A stretch of DNA of 64,000 bases from Maridesulfovibrio sp. (GTDB taxonomy: Bacteria > Desulfobacterota > Desulfovibrionia > Desulfovibrionales > Desulfovibrionaceae). The notes under the pieces are model-generated. The model searched no databases. It had not been told where the DNA came from and saw only the letters and a list, made by a program, of their open reading frames with translations. The stretch covers positions 1,865,501 through 1,929,500 of the forward strand of contig NZ_OY762999.1 in NCBI RefSeq assembly GCF_963666665.1. Reading direction: 5' to 3'. The position numbers were made by a program, and so were the translations under genes. Below are positions 35,465 through 43,041 of the stretch, in pieces (positions within the stretch are counted from its first letter, which is position 1; each line of letters begins with the position of its first letter).

Positions 35465-35653
35465 CTAAAAAAATTTAATCAAAACAACGATAAGTATTGT
35501 CTGTAAAATAAGCATAAATGAGAACCACCGAATGAAAGACCACCTGGCCGAATTCACTGTAGACTTAACGCTATTCAGTTCATCGTAAGTGTTAGAATCG
35601 GCAACCTGACAACTGGCTTTATCGGCAATGCTCTTCTCATTCATTTTAAACAT
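35465..35653 (-). CDS. Hypothetical small membrane protein
   Basis: A 62-residue protein with one C-terminal membrane helix (FIRWFSFMLILQTILIVVLI) and a polar N-terminus. Its ATG overlaps the stop of the preceding gene (TAATG), and AGGAG is adjacent, so it appears translationally coupled. No family is recognised. Confidence 0.55.
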   Translation of the reverse strand: MFKMNEKSIADKASCQVADSNTYDELNSVKSTVNSARWSFIRWFSFMLILQTILIVVLIKFF

Positions 35654-35985
35654 TATCTCCTATAGTTAAATCCGATAATTTCTCTAGTATCCCTCCGGGC
35701 AACATATTTTCCGCAGCTGCGACAAATCAACAAATCAGCATTATATGATCTGTTATAATAGACTTGGCTACTACATTGGGGACAAAAAATCTTACCCTGA
35801 GCATTTTTAACATTCTTATCCAATGGTATTCTTTGATATCGTATAAAACTAGAAACAATTCCAACTGTGACTACAAGGAAAAACAATCCCATTGCTAAAG
35901 GGAAATACATTTCTGGCTCAACCCCTGTGTAAATATATATAAACTTTTCAACAGGATTCAACCGACTCAAAAATAAAGGTGACAT
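35653..35985 (-). CDS. Hypothetical membrane protein with C-terminal zinc ribbon
   Basis: A 110-residue protein with one central membrane helix (about 27-48) and a zinc-ribbon CPQC...CRSC near residues 69-90. GGAGGA precedes the ATG at 35985; a longer frame to 36081 has no such site. It might connect a membrane-bound module to the cytoskeletal ParM-like protein, but this is speculation from gene order. Confidence 0.6.
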   Translation of the reverse strand: MSPLFLSRLNPVEKFIYIYTGVEPEMYFPLAMGLFFLVVTVGIVSSFIRYQRIPLDKNVKNAQGKIFCPQCSSQVYYNRSYNADLLICRSCGKYVARRDTREIIGFNYRR

Positions 35986-36109
35986 ACATTCCTCCGCAAA
36001 ATTTAATTTAGCGCACACAATACCATAAGGATAACCTTTGTAAATATCAGTACAAAGTCTTTGTAGGACATTGAGCACCACCTCAGTCTTTTACGCTGGG
36101 CATAAAGAA

Positions 36110-36137
36110 AAGGCCTCCGAATTTCATCGGAGGCCTT
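36110..36137 (-). terminator. Terminator after the ParM-like gene
   Basis: AAGGCCTCCGA / TCGGAGGCCTT stem with a 6-base loop; on the minus strand a T-rich tail follows. It separates the ParM-like gene from the small-protein genes. Confidence 0.88.
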
Positions 36138-36204
36138 CATAGTCAATTTTATTCTTAGTGGATCAGACTAGCGAACATGTATATTCATCATAAATATAAC
36201 CACA

Positions 36205-37179
36205 CTATCCTTGCTTTGACAGACCATAATGATAATATCCATGTACCGCAGAGAACAAAGGATCGGGCTCAATTATCAATTCAGAACTAGGAAAAATACG
36301 ACGTACTATATCTTCATAGTATACAACTCCCCCCCCTGTGAGGACCACTATATCAACAGGGTTCTCACTCATTCTAAGTCTATTTAAAATAGTATCGTAT
36401 ATCTCTGTGGACATCTTTTCCGTTGCTCGCTTAATATAACTATCCAATTTATGTTTTTTACCAAAACAAAAGACATAGTTTCTTCCTTTCCGCAACGCCG
36501 CCTCAATTTCTGCAATTGGAAGAGCCATTCGACAGTCTTTATACAGTAATTTAGATACTTCTTCTAAAACCATGGAAACGGCAAGCATCGAGCTGCCTGA
36601 AGTCGACTCTATAATTTTACCTTTATGAAAGAGGGCCCAATCTAGTGAATAAAAACCAGCGTCAAAGACAAGTACAGACGACAAAAACCTATCCATACTA
36701 TTCCTTAAAATAGAATTAAAATAACTCCCGAACGGCTGGGCAACGACATGCACATCATCTACTTCTATCTTTACATTAGGAGCAACGTGATGGACGCCTG
36801 TCATCATCTTAGTAAGCTGCTTAACCTGCGTCCCTTCAAGATATTCAGACATAGTCACACCAGTGACCAAACAATCTATCTTTGAATACCCAGATTGAAT
36901 AAGCCCCGCATAAAATAATGCCAGATATTGATCTGACTCAATATACCACCTATGGAGGGCCCGTGTCTCAGTCTGCATAGGCTCAATACCAGCTATATGT
37001 GAGATCCCCCCGATGTTTACACAAAAAGGAGGGTCATGCTCCTCTTTCGCTTTAATATTACAAGAATGCCCCTCTTTTACCCCGGCAGGGAAAATGCAAC
37101 TTTTAAATTTATCTCCTTGTCCGTAAGCCACTCTGAAATTGCTATAGCCTATGTCTAGTGCAACTACATTTTTTTTCAT
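36205..37179 (-). CDS. ParM/StbA-like actin homologue
   Basis: A 324-residue actin-fold ATPase with the phosphate-1 motif VALDIGYSNFRVAYG, phosphate-2 motif VFDAGFYSLDW and adenosine motif VVLTGGGVVYYEDIV. ParM proteins form filaments that push plasmid copies apart, with ParR and a parC repeat array. No ParR-like ribbon-helix-helix gene is visible nearby, but an array of inverted repeats lies 0.8 kb upstream (37976-38362). GGAGGG precedes the ATG. A G8 tract lies in the adenosine motif. Its presence on a chromosomal island suggests that the excised form is segregated, or that the island derives from a plasmid. Confidence 0.87.
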   Translation of the reverse strand: MKKNVVALDIGYSNFRVAYGQGDKFKSCIFPAGVKEGHSCNIKAKEEHDPPFCVNIGGISHIAGIEPMQTETRALHRWYIESDQYLALFYAGLIQSGYSKIDCLVTGVTMSEYLEGTQVKQLTKMMTGVHHVAPNVKIEVDDVHVVAQPFGSYFNSILRNSMDRFLSSVLVFDAGFYSLDWALFHKGKIIESTSGSSMLAVSMVLEEVSKLLYKDCRMALPIAEIEAALRKGRNYVFCFGKKHKLDSYIKRATEKMSTEIYDTILNRLRMSENPVDIVVLTGGGVVYYEDIVRRIFPSSELIIEPDPLFSAVHGYYHYGLSKQG

Positions 37180-37267
37180 AACAATCCCTCCGGTTAAGGT
37201 TAATTAACGGCAAATCTGCCAACCAAATAGAAAGGAGATGTTAACAGCTCAAAGAGTGGACTTTTTC

Positions 37268-37305
37268 CTGAATTAGGGGCTTATTTGGCCCTAATTCAGT
37301 TTTTT
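37268..37305 (+). terminator. Plus-strand terminator without an obvious upstream gene
   Basis: CTGAATTAGGG / CCCTAATTCAG stem followed by TTTTTT. No plus-strand gene ends nearby, so it may close a small RNA or act as a leader structure for the ParM-like gene on the minus strand. Confidence 0.65.
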
Positions 37306-37605
37306 GGAGAGAGGATGTCGAGACAAAGACACAAATCTTAAAGTCAGCAAAGGCAAAAACAGCCTGAATTTCCGGACAAACGTCATATTTCAAATCAATT
37401 TCAATATAAAAAACACTTACAACCCTATGTTCTCATATTTTCACTGAAGCCCTTTTGTCACCGGCTTTGATTGAATCGCACGGCCTAACATATTTTTTCA
37501 CCATTTTTTACCGAATAAACCCACTTTTATGCCTTTATTTCGATACCTTTGAACCAACACCAGCATTGGCTATACCTCCAAACCAACAAGAATGAATCAG
37601 CATAT

Positions 37606-37818
37606 TCAACTCCGTTTTCGGGTCACATTACCCCTCAGAATCTCTTTTGAGCCTTTTTTAGACATCATACCCAGCAAGACAGCAAAGACACACGATAGCC
37701 CCTCAAGCAAATCAAATGAGGAGTAGGGATTATAATTTGTCTGACTTCCTAAGGATTCAGAGTGCATGTCATACTGATCTGAATATAAACTCGTATCGGC
37801 TTCCAATTTCAACACCAT
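37606..37818 (-). CDS. Uncertain small hypothetical protein upstream of the ParM-like gene
   Basis: About 70 residues starting MVLKLEADTSLYSDQYDMHS, with a short hydrophobic segment and a basic C-terminus. The composition is plausible for a protein, but there is no good ribosome-binding site and no recognised family. If real, it could be the missing partner of the ParM-like protein. Confidence 0.3.
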   Translation of the reverse strand: MVLKLEADTSLYSDQYDMHSESLGSQTNYNPYSSFDLLEGLSCVFAVLLGMMSKKGSKEILRGNVTRKRS

Positions 37819-37975
37819 TACGACCAATTCATTTTGCCAATATTTTAACGCGATGATTGTAAACTAATTTTTACGCAGATTCTGCGCGTATTTCAATTTT
37901 CACTACCAATCTTAAAAACGAACTACTCCTACTCTTCATTTTCGCTAATATTGCTCAAGCTGATTTTTATAGCCG

Positions 37976-38362
37976 TTTACCATATTTCTGCCTCTGTGGT
38001 AAATGGAATGAATTTACCATATAGAGCCTATTAAAATTCCATAGATAAATACCCAACTTCTCAAAATCCACATAGTTTACCATATATATGGTAAACTCAT
38101 AGACACATTTTAAACTGCATATTTAGGCATCTCTATATGGTAAACAAGTACAGTTTACCATAATATATGGCATAATGATCTTTTTTAGAACTATGCATAA
38201 CCCTCCAGGTAGATTAATTTTATTTAGCCATAAATCATGTTATTTTTTACAAATAAACTTACCATATATTATATGGTAAATTCACAAGAATTACATAGCC
38301 AATGCACGGACACAAAAAGCATCTATATGGTAAACCAACCTTATTTACCATATATTATATGG
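37976..38362. repeat. Array of TTTACCATATA / TATATGGTAAA inverted repeats
   Basis: At least nine sites in 390 bases: 37976-37985, 37997-38003, 38013-38023, a perfect 22-bp palindrome 38075-38096, 38134-38145, 38153-38170, a near-perfect 21-bp palindrome 38259-38279, 38324-38336 and 38344-38362. The spacing is irregular. Candidates are a parC-type centromere for the ParM-like protein, an iteron origin, or an operator cluster for hsdM, which starts 207 bases later. Confidence 0.8.
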
Positions 38363-38568
38363 CTACAATCCTACCTATTTAAAATTCAGCCTTGCCCCAC
38401 ACTTTTCGGCAAACCTTTTTGCCTACAGCAATGTAAGCACACACCCACACCTTAATATTCACCAAGATATCCCAATCCACCACACCAACTTTTAAGAGTT
38501 CACTTCCGGTCCCAATCCGGTTATGACCATCATCTGAATTCGACACCACCCTACAAAGGAAAATATAG

Positions 38569-40050
38569 ATGATCACCGGAACACTGAAATCAAAGGTCGA
38601 TAAGGTCTGGAACGCATTCTGGTCCGGAGGACTGACCAACCCGCTTGCTGTAATTGAACAGATATCCTACCTGCTTTTCATCCGCAGGCTCGACGAACTG
38701 CATACCCAGAAGCTGCAACAGGCCATGTTGCGACGCATTGAGATTGAGAATCCCATTTTCACGCCGGAGCAGGAACACTTCCGCTGGTCGGTGCTCAAGA
38801 ACAAGGCACCTTCTGAGATGTATGAAATTTTCACCGGAGCCGAGGGACTTTTCGAATTCATCAAAAACATGAACGGCAACGGCACCGCCTATGCCAGATT
38901 CATGAAAGATGCCGTATTCATGATCCCTACCGCCGACCTGCTGACCAAAGTAGTCGACCTCATTGACGATATCGACATGGAAGACCGGGACACCAAGGGC
39001 GATCTATACGAATACCTGCTTTCCAAGTTAACCACCGCCGGGGTAAATGGGCAGTTCCGCACCCCGCGCCACATCATCAAGATGATGATCGAAATGCTCG
39101 CCCCCACGCCCAAGGACACCGTCTGCGATCCTGCATGTGGAACCGCCGGATTCCTTATGGCTGCCAGTGAATACGTACGCGACACACATCCCGAAATTTT
39201 CCAATCCGCTGAACTGCGCGAACACTTCAGCGGCCCCATGTTCACCGGGTTCGACTTCGACCCCTCCATGCTGCGTATTGCGGTCATGAACATGGTTTTG
39301 CACGGCGTAGAAAACCCGAACATCGAATCCCGCGACTCGCTGGCTCAGTCCAGCGAAAACATCGCCGGAATCTGCACCAAAATCTACGCCAACCCGCCCT
39401 TCAAGGGTTCACTTGATTATGACATCGTTGCTCCCGACCTGCTGCGCCCGCAGAAAAGCAAGAAGACCGAGCTTCTTTTCCTGAACCTGTTCCTTCGTCT
39501 GCTCAAACCCGGCGGGCAGTGTGCATGCATCGTACCTGATGGCGTTCTTTTCGGTTCCACCAAGGCACACGTTGCTATTCGTAAGATGATTGTAGAAGAA
39601 CACAAGCTTGATGCTGTCATCTCCATGCCTTCTGGTGTTTTCAAGCCCTATGCCGGGGTATCCACCGCTATCCTCATCTTCACCCGAACAGATTCCGGTG
39701 GTACTGACAAAGTCTGGTTTTACGACATGCAGGCCGACGGTTATTCGCTGGATGACAAGCGCACCGAGTTGGACAAAGACGATCACGAAAAAAACAACAT
39801 TCCGGATATCATCGCCCGCTGGAAGGCTCTTGCGGATGTAGAAGGCCGCGCGCGTACCGAGCAAAGCTTCATGGTTCCCGTGGAAGATATTGCCAAAAAC
39901 AAGTATGATCTCTCCATCAACCGCTACAAAGAAATCGTCTACGAAGAGGAAGAATACGACCCGCCTCTTGAAATCCTTGATCGTATGGAAGAGCTTGAAC
40001 GGGAAATCCTCGGCGATATGGCCGAATTAAGGGAGATGCTTAATGACTAA
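38569..40050 (+). CDS. hsdM: Type I restriction-modification methyltransferase subunit HsdM
   Basis: A 493-residue N6-adenine methyltransferase with an N-terminal helical HsdM domain, motif I DPACGTAGFL and catalytic motif IV NPPF (IYANPPFKGS). It methylates adenine at sites chosen by HsdS. The last bases overlap the next gene (HEPN) by eight, so the HEPN/MNT pair is translated as part of this operon. It is preceded by the repeat array. Confidence 0.95.
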   Translation: MITGTLKSKVDKVWNAFWSGGLTNPLAVIEQISYLLFIRRLDELHTQKLQQAMLRRIEIENPIFTPEQEHFRWSVLKNKAPSEMYEIFTGAEGLFEFIKNMNGNGTAYARFMKDAVFMIPTADLLTKVVDLIDDIDMEDRDTKGDLYEYLLSKLTTAGVNGQFRTPRHIIKMMIEMLAPTPKDTVCDPACGTAGFLMAASEYVRDTHPEIFQSAELREHFSGPMFTGFDFDPSMLRIAVMNMVLHGVENPNIESRDSLAQSSENIAGICTKIYANPPFKGSLDYDIVAPDLLRPQKSKKTELLFLNLFLRLLKPGGQCACIVPDGVLFGSTKAHVAIRKMIVEEHKLDAVISMPSGVFKPYAGVSTAILIFTRTDSGGTDKVWFYDMQADGYSLDDKRTELDKDDHEKNNIPDIIARWKALADVEGRARTEQSFMVPVEDIAKNKYDLSINRYKEIVYEEEEYDPPLEILDRMEELEREILGDMAELREMLND

Positions 40051-40468
40051 TCAGGATGTGCGCTGGAAGCAACGTTTCAGCAATTACTTAAAGGCTCTGG
40101 ATAGGCTTTCTAATGCTGTAGAACTCGCTGAAGCGCGTGGCCTTTCTGATTTGGAAGAACAGGGCATGATTCAAGGATTCGAGTTTACCCACGAGCTGGC
40201 TTGGAATGTATTAAAAGACTTTTTGAAGCATCAGGGAATCAGCAACCTTATAGGCTCAAAAGATGCCGTCCGTTCTGCGTTTCAAAACGGCCTGATAGAA
40301 GACGGCGAAATCTGGATGAGCATGATTCTGGACCGTAACCGTTCTTCCCATACCTACAATGAAGACACGGCAAGGGAAATTGCCACAAGAATTCTGGCTG
40401 ATTATTACCCCGCATTTCAGCAAATGGCCGAACGGTTCAAGACCATTCGTGATGAATCAGAGGATTAG
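40043..40468 (+). CDS. HEPN-type nucleotidyltransferase substrate-binding protein (HI0074 family)
   Basis: A 141-residue helical protein of the HI0074 family with the HEPN motif R-x4-H (DRNRSSHTYNE). HEPN proteins of HEPN/MNT pairs are ribonuclease toxins, and the partner MNT neutralises them by AMPylation in studied cases. It overlaps hsdM by eight bases and is followed after one base by the MNT gene. Confidence 0.9.
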   Translation: MTNQDVRWKQRFSNYLKALDRLSNAVELAEARGLSDLEEQGMIQGFEFTHELAWNVLKDFLKHQGISNLIGSKDAVRSAFQNGLIEDGEIWMSMILDRNRSSHTYNEDTAREIATRILADYYPAFQQMAERFKTIRDESED

Positions 40469-40469
40469 T

Positions 40470-40796
40470 ATGCGTTTTGGACTCAAAGAGGAAGTCATAG
40501 AGCGGATATGCGCTGTTATTCACGGCTATCCGTCAGTGGAAAAGGTGATCCTGTTCGGTTCACGGGCCAAAGGCTGTCATAGCCCCGGTTCAGATATCGA
40601 CCTGACCCTTATGGGGGATGAGATTACAGCCACAGAGCGGGACCGCATTCTGTTGGCTCTGGATGATCTTTTTCTGCCGTACACTATTGATTTGAGTTTG
40701 TTCCGGCAGATAACATCTGATGATTTGCGGGAGCATATTGCGCGGGTTGGGATTGAGTTTTGCTCTTATTCGGATTCTGGGAATGGGGTTGGTTAA
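40470..40796 (+). CDS. MNT-type minimal nucleotidyltransferase (HI0073 family)
   Basis: A 108-residue protein with the nucleotidyltransferase signature LFGSRAKG...GSDIDLTL and a later catalytic Asp in YTIDLSL. The ATG at 40470 has AGAGGA five bases upstream. It forms a probable toxin-antitoxin pair with the preceding HEPN gene. The pair is inserted between hsdM and hsdS. Confidence 0.88.
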   Translation: MRFGLKEEVIERICAVIHGYPSVEKVILFGSRAKGCHSPGSDIDLTLMGDEITATERDRILLALDDLFLPYTIDLSLFRQITSDDLREHIARVGIEFCSYSDSGNGVG

Positions 40797-40841
40797 TTTT
40801 ATGATTTATGATTTTATTTTTTGTGGTTGTGGGGTGATGGG

Positions 40842-42005
40842 ATGAGTTGGGATATGATTGAACTGGGGGAAGTATGCAATTTTCAAGGTGGATCGCAACC
40901 CCCTAAAAATGTTTGGATTAATAACCCCAAAGACGGGTATATTCCTATGCTTCAAATTAGGGATTTTACGCAGTCACCGCAGAATGAATATGTACCTACA
41001 TCTAATTCCTTAAAAATTTGCAAAGAAGACGACATTCTTATTGCAAGATATGGGGCTTCTGTTGGAAAGATATTAACAGGGCTAAGCGGGGCATATAACG
41101 TTGCAATTGTTAAAACAATACCTGATGCGAAAAGCCTGATTAAGCCGTATCTTTATTTCTATCTTAAATCAGACTTATTTCAAAACTTGCTCAAATCAGT
41201 TGGTAGCCGAGCTGCACAGCAGGGGTTCAATAAAGAAGACATCACAAAATTCAAAATCCCCCTCCCCCCGCTATCCGAACAAAAACGCATAGCCGCCATT
41301 CTGGACAAGGCCGATGCTATCCGGCGTAAAAGGAAGCAAGCTCTGGAGTTAGCGGATGAGTTTCTGCGGGCTACTTTTCTGGATATGTTTGGTGATCCGG
41401 TTAGTAATCCTATGGGATGGAATAATTGTAAAATTGAAGACTTATGCAAAACGATAGTTGATTGCCCTCACACAACACCTCAGTACTGCGATCCAACAGA
41501 AGGAATTCCCTGCATAAGGACTTCAGATCTTCAAAAGGGGTTTTTAGAGTTTGAAACAACAAAATATGTAACACCCGAAAATTACGCAGTAAGAATCAAA
41601 CGACATGAACCTTCATCTGGAGATATTGTATACAGCCGTGAGGGAGAACGATTCGGAATTGCTGCTTTGATCCCGCAAGAAACTAAACTTTGTTTGGGAC
41701 AAAGGATGATGCTTTTCTCTCCTGATCGGAGCAAGTGCACATCTGAATTCCTATGGGGGCTCCTCAATTCTAAGGGAATTTATCAACAAGCACTAAAAGA
41801 AGTTGGTGGTGCAACATCTCCCCATGTCAATGTCGGCGCGATAAAAAAATTTAAAGCTATAATTCCAAGTATGGGCATGCAACGCGATTACTCAGATGCC
41901 ATAAAAAAAATGTACTACTTGAGAAACAAGTCCATCGACAAGTTATCCACTGCCGACACCCTATTCGCATCCCTATCCCAACGAGCATTCCGGGGTGAAT
42001 TATAA
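40842..42005 (+). CDS. hsdS: Type I restriction specificity subunit HsdS
   Basis: A 387-residue protein with two target-recognition domains (about 1-160 and 195-345), each followed by a conserved helix: LPPLSEQKRIAAILDKADAIR and LFASLSQRAFRGEL. It determines the bipartite DNA site for HsdM and HsdR. Several in-frame starts occur; 40842 (MSWDMIELGEV) fits the domain start. Confidence 0.92.
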   Translation: MSWDMIELGEVCNFQGGSQPPKNVWINNPKDGYIPMLQIRDFTQSPQNEYVPTSNSLKICKEDDILIARYGASVGKILTGLSGAYNVAIVKTIPDAKSLIKPYLYFYLKSDLFQNLLKSVGSRAAQQGFNKEDITKFKIPLPPLSEQKRIAAILDKADAIRRKRKQALELADEFLRATFLDMFGDPVSNPMGWNNCKIEDLCKTIVDCPHTTPQYCDPTEGIPCIRTSDLQKGFLEFETTKYVTPENYAVRIKRHEPSSGDIVYSREGERFGIAALIPQETKLCLGQRMMLFSPDRSKCTSEFLWGLLNSKGIYQQALKEVGGATSPHVNVGAIKKFKAIIPSMGMQRDYSDAIKKMYYLRNKSIDKLSTADTLFASLSQRAFRGEL

Positions 42006-42096
42006 AATTATCGATATTCCATATTGACAGAATCATCGAAAGTCTTACTTATGCTAAGTTGAGAAATTGGCGTGCGTAAATAATACGGAGATAAAT

Positions 42097-42297
42097 ATGT
42101 CATACTCTGACTGGGATCTTTATAATTGCTCCGAAGATCACGAAGAAAGATACGTTGTGGGATTGTTCAAAGAAAAAGATCAACCTAGTGTACAAGCTTT
42201 CCTTCGTGCGAAGTGCAAAGACAACACGATTTATAGAATGCGTCATGATGCTCTTTACGCATTGATTGAAAAAGAACTTAAAATCAAAAGAAAATAA
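42097..42297 (+). CDS. Hypothetical small protein
   Basis: A 66-residue soluble protein (starts MSYSDWDLYNCSEDHEERYV) with GGAGAT upstream of the ATG at 42097. No family is recognised. It lies inside the type I restriction locus and before a terminator, so it may be an accessory gene of that system or an independent insertion. Confidence 0.6.
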   Translation: MSYSDWDLYNCSEDHEERYVVGLFKEKDQPSVQAFLRAKCKDNTIYRMRHDALYALIEKELKIKRK

Positions 42298-42366
42298 CCC
42301 CTGATAACCAGCACCGCCATACTCAACACCAAATGCCATGACCTTCAGTGAGGCCACGACATTTCC

Positions 42367-42397
42367 TAAAGGCCAGCCCCAAGCTGGCCTTTTTATT
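42367..42397 (+). terminator. Rho-independent terminator
   Basis: AAAGGCCAGC-CCCAA-GCTGGCCTTTTT. It ends the hsdM-hsdS transcript, so hsdR needs its own promoter. Confidence 0.93.
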
Positions 42398-42448
42398 TGC
42401 TGTAGTGTATCGATTGTTGGACTCTAATTCAAAATATATGGTGAATAT

Positions 42449-42946
42449 ATGCCTGCATCAGACTTCGAAGAAAAAGCAAGACAACTAATTCAGAGCGCAA
42501 AGGACGGTGATAAATTCGTCAATCGTCTGGAGCAAGAACCATACGGTGAACCGGGTTTTGAAGCCTTGCAGAACTTCGCCATGCAAGCAGGAAAGACGCT
42601 TTTTCTCGCCAATGGCGGTGCGGCAGTGGCACTACTGACACTCCTTGGCGCTAGCATGCAAACCAAAGACCCTATCATAGGACTCAACAGTCTTTGGTTT
42701 ATCGTCCCTGCAACAATATTTGGAATAGGAATCCTATGCTCTGTCCTTCTCTATGCACTTGCAATGATCTCACAAAAACATTTTAACGAACCAATCAAAA
42801 TCTCAGAAGACAAACCAAATCTAAAAAAAATAGCCCAAAACCTGAAAGAAGGGAAAAAATACCAAAATTGGAGTAAAAAATCAGGATTAACAAGTGCCGC
42901 CATGTTCATTGCAGGTATATTCGTATGGGTCATTATTCTGGCCTAA
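42449..42946 (+). CDS. Hypothetical three-helix membrane protein
   Basis: A 165-residue protein with three membrane helices (about 48-65, 78-103 and 145-163) and a charged N-terminus. No family is recognised. It lies between hsdS and hsdR; small membrane proteins in such loci sometimes belong to an extra defence module, but nothing here proves it. Confidence 0.6.
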   Translation: MPASDFEEKARQLIQSAKDGDKFVNRLEQEPYGEPGFEALQNFAMQAGKTLFLANGGAAVALLTLLGASMQTKDPIIGLNSLWFIVPATIFGIGILCSVLLYALAMISQKHFNEPIKISEDKPNLKKIAQNLKEGKKYQNWSKKSGLTSAAMFIAGIFVWVIILA

Positions 42947-43041
42947 ATAAACTCTTAATTATTCCTCAATAAACTGCTATAACCCACCCATACAATTAAA
43001 CATCCCACTCACAACGAGCATAGCAGGATCATAAGCACGTT

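Noticed and set aside
36330..36337. G8 tract in the ParM-like gene as a phase-variable site
   Set aside because: It encodes the conserved Gly-Gly-Gly of the adenosine-binding motif, so the run is explained by the protein; eight G is also marginal for slippage.
37976..38362. CRISPR array
   Set aside because: The repeated units are short palindromes with irregular spacing, without uniform 25-40 base repeats and spacers, and no cas genes are nearby.
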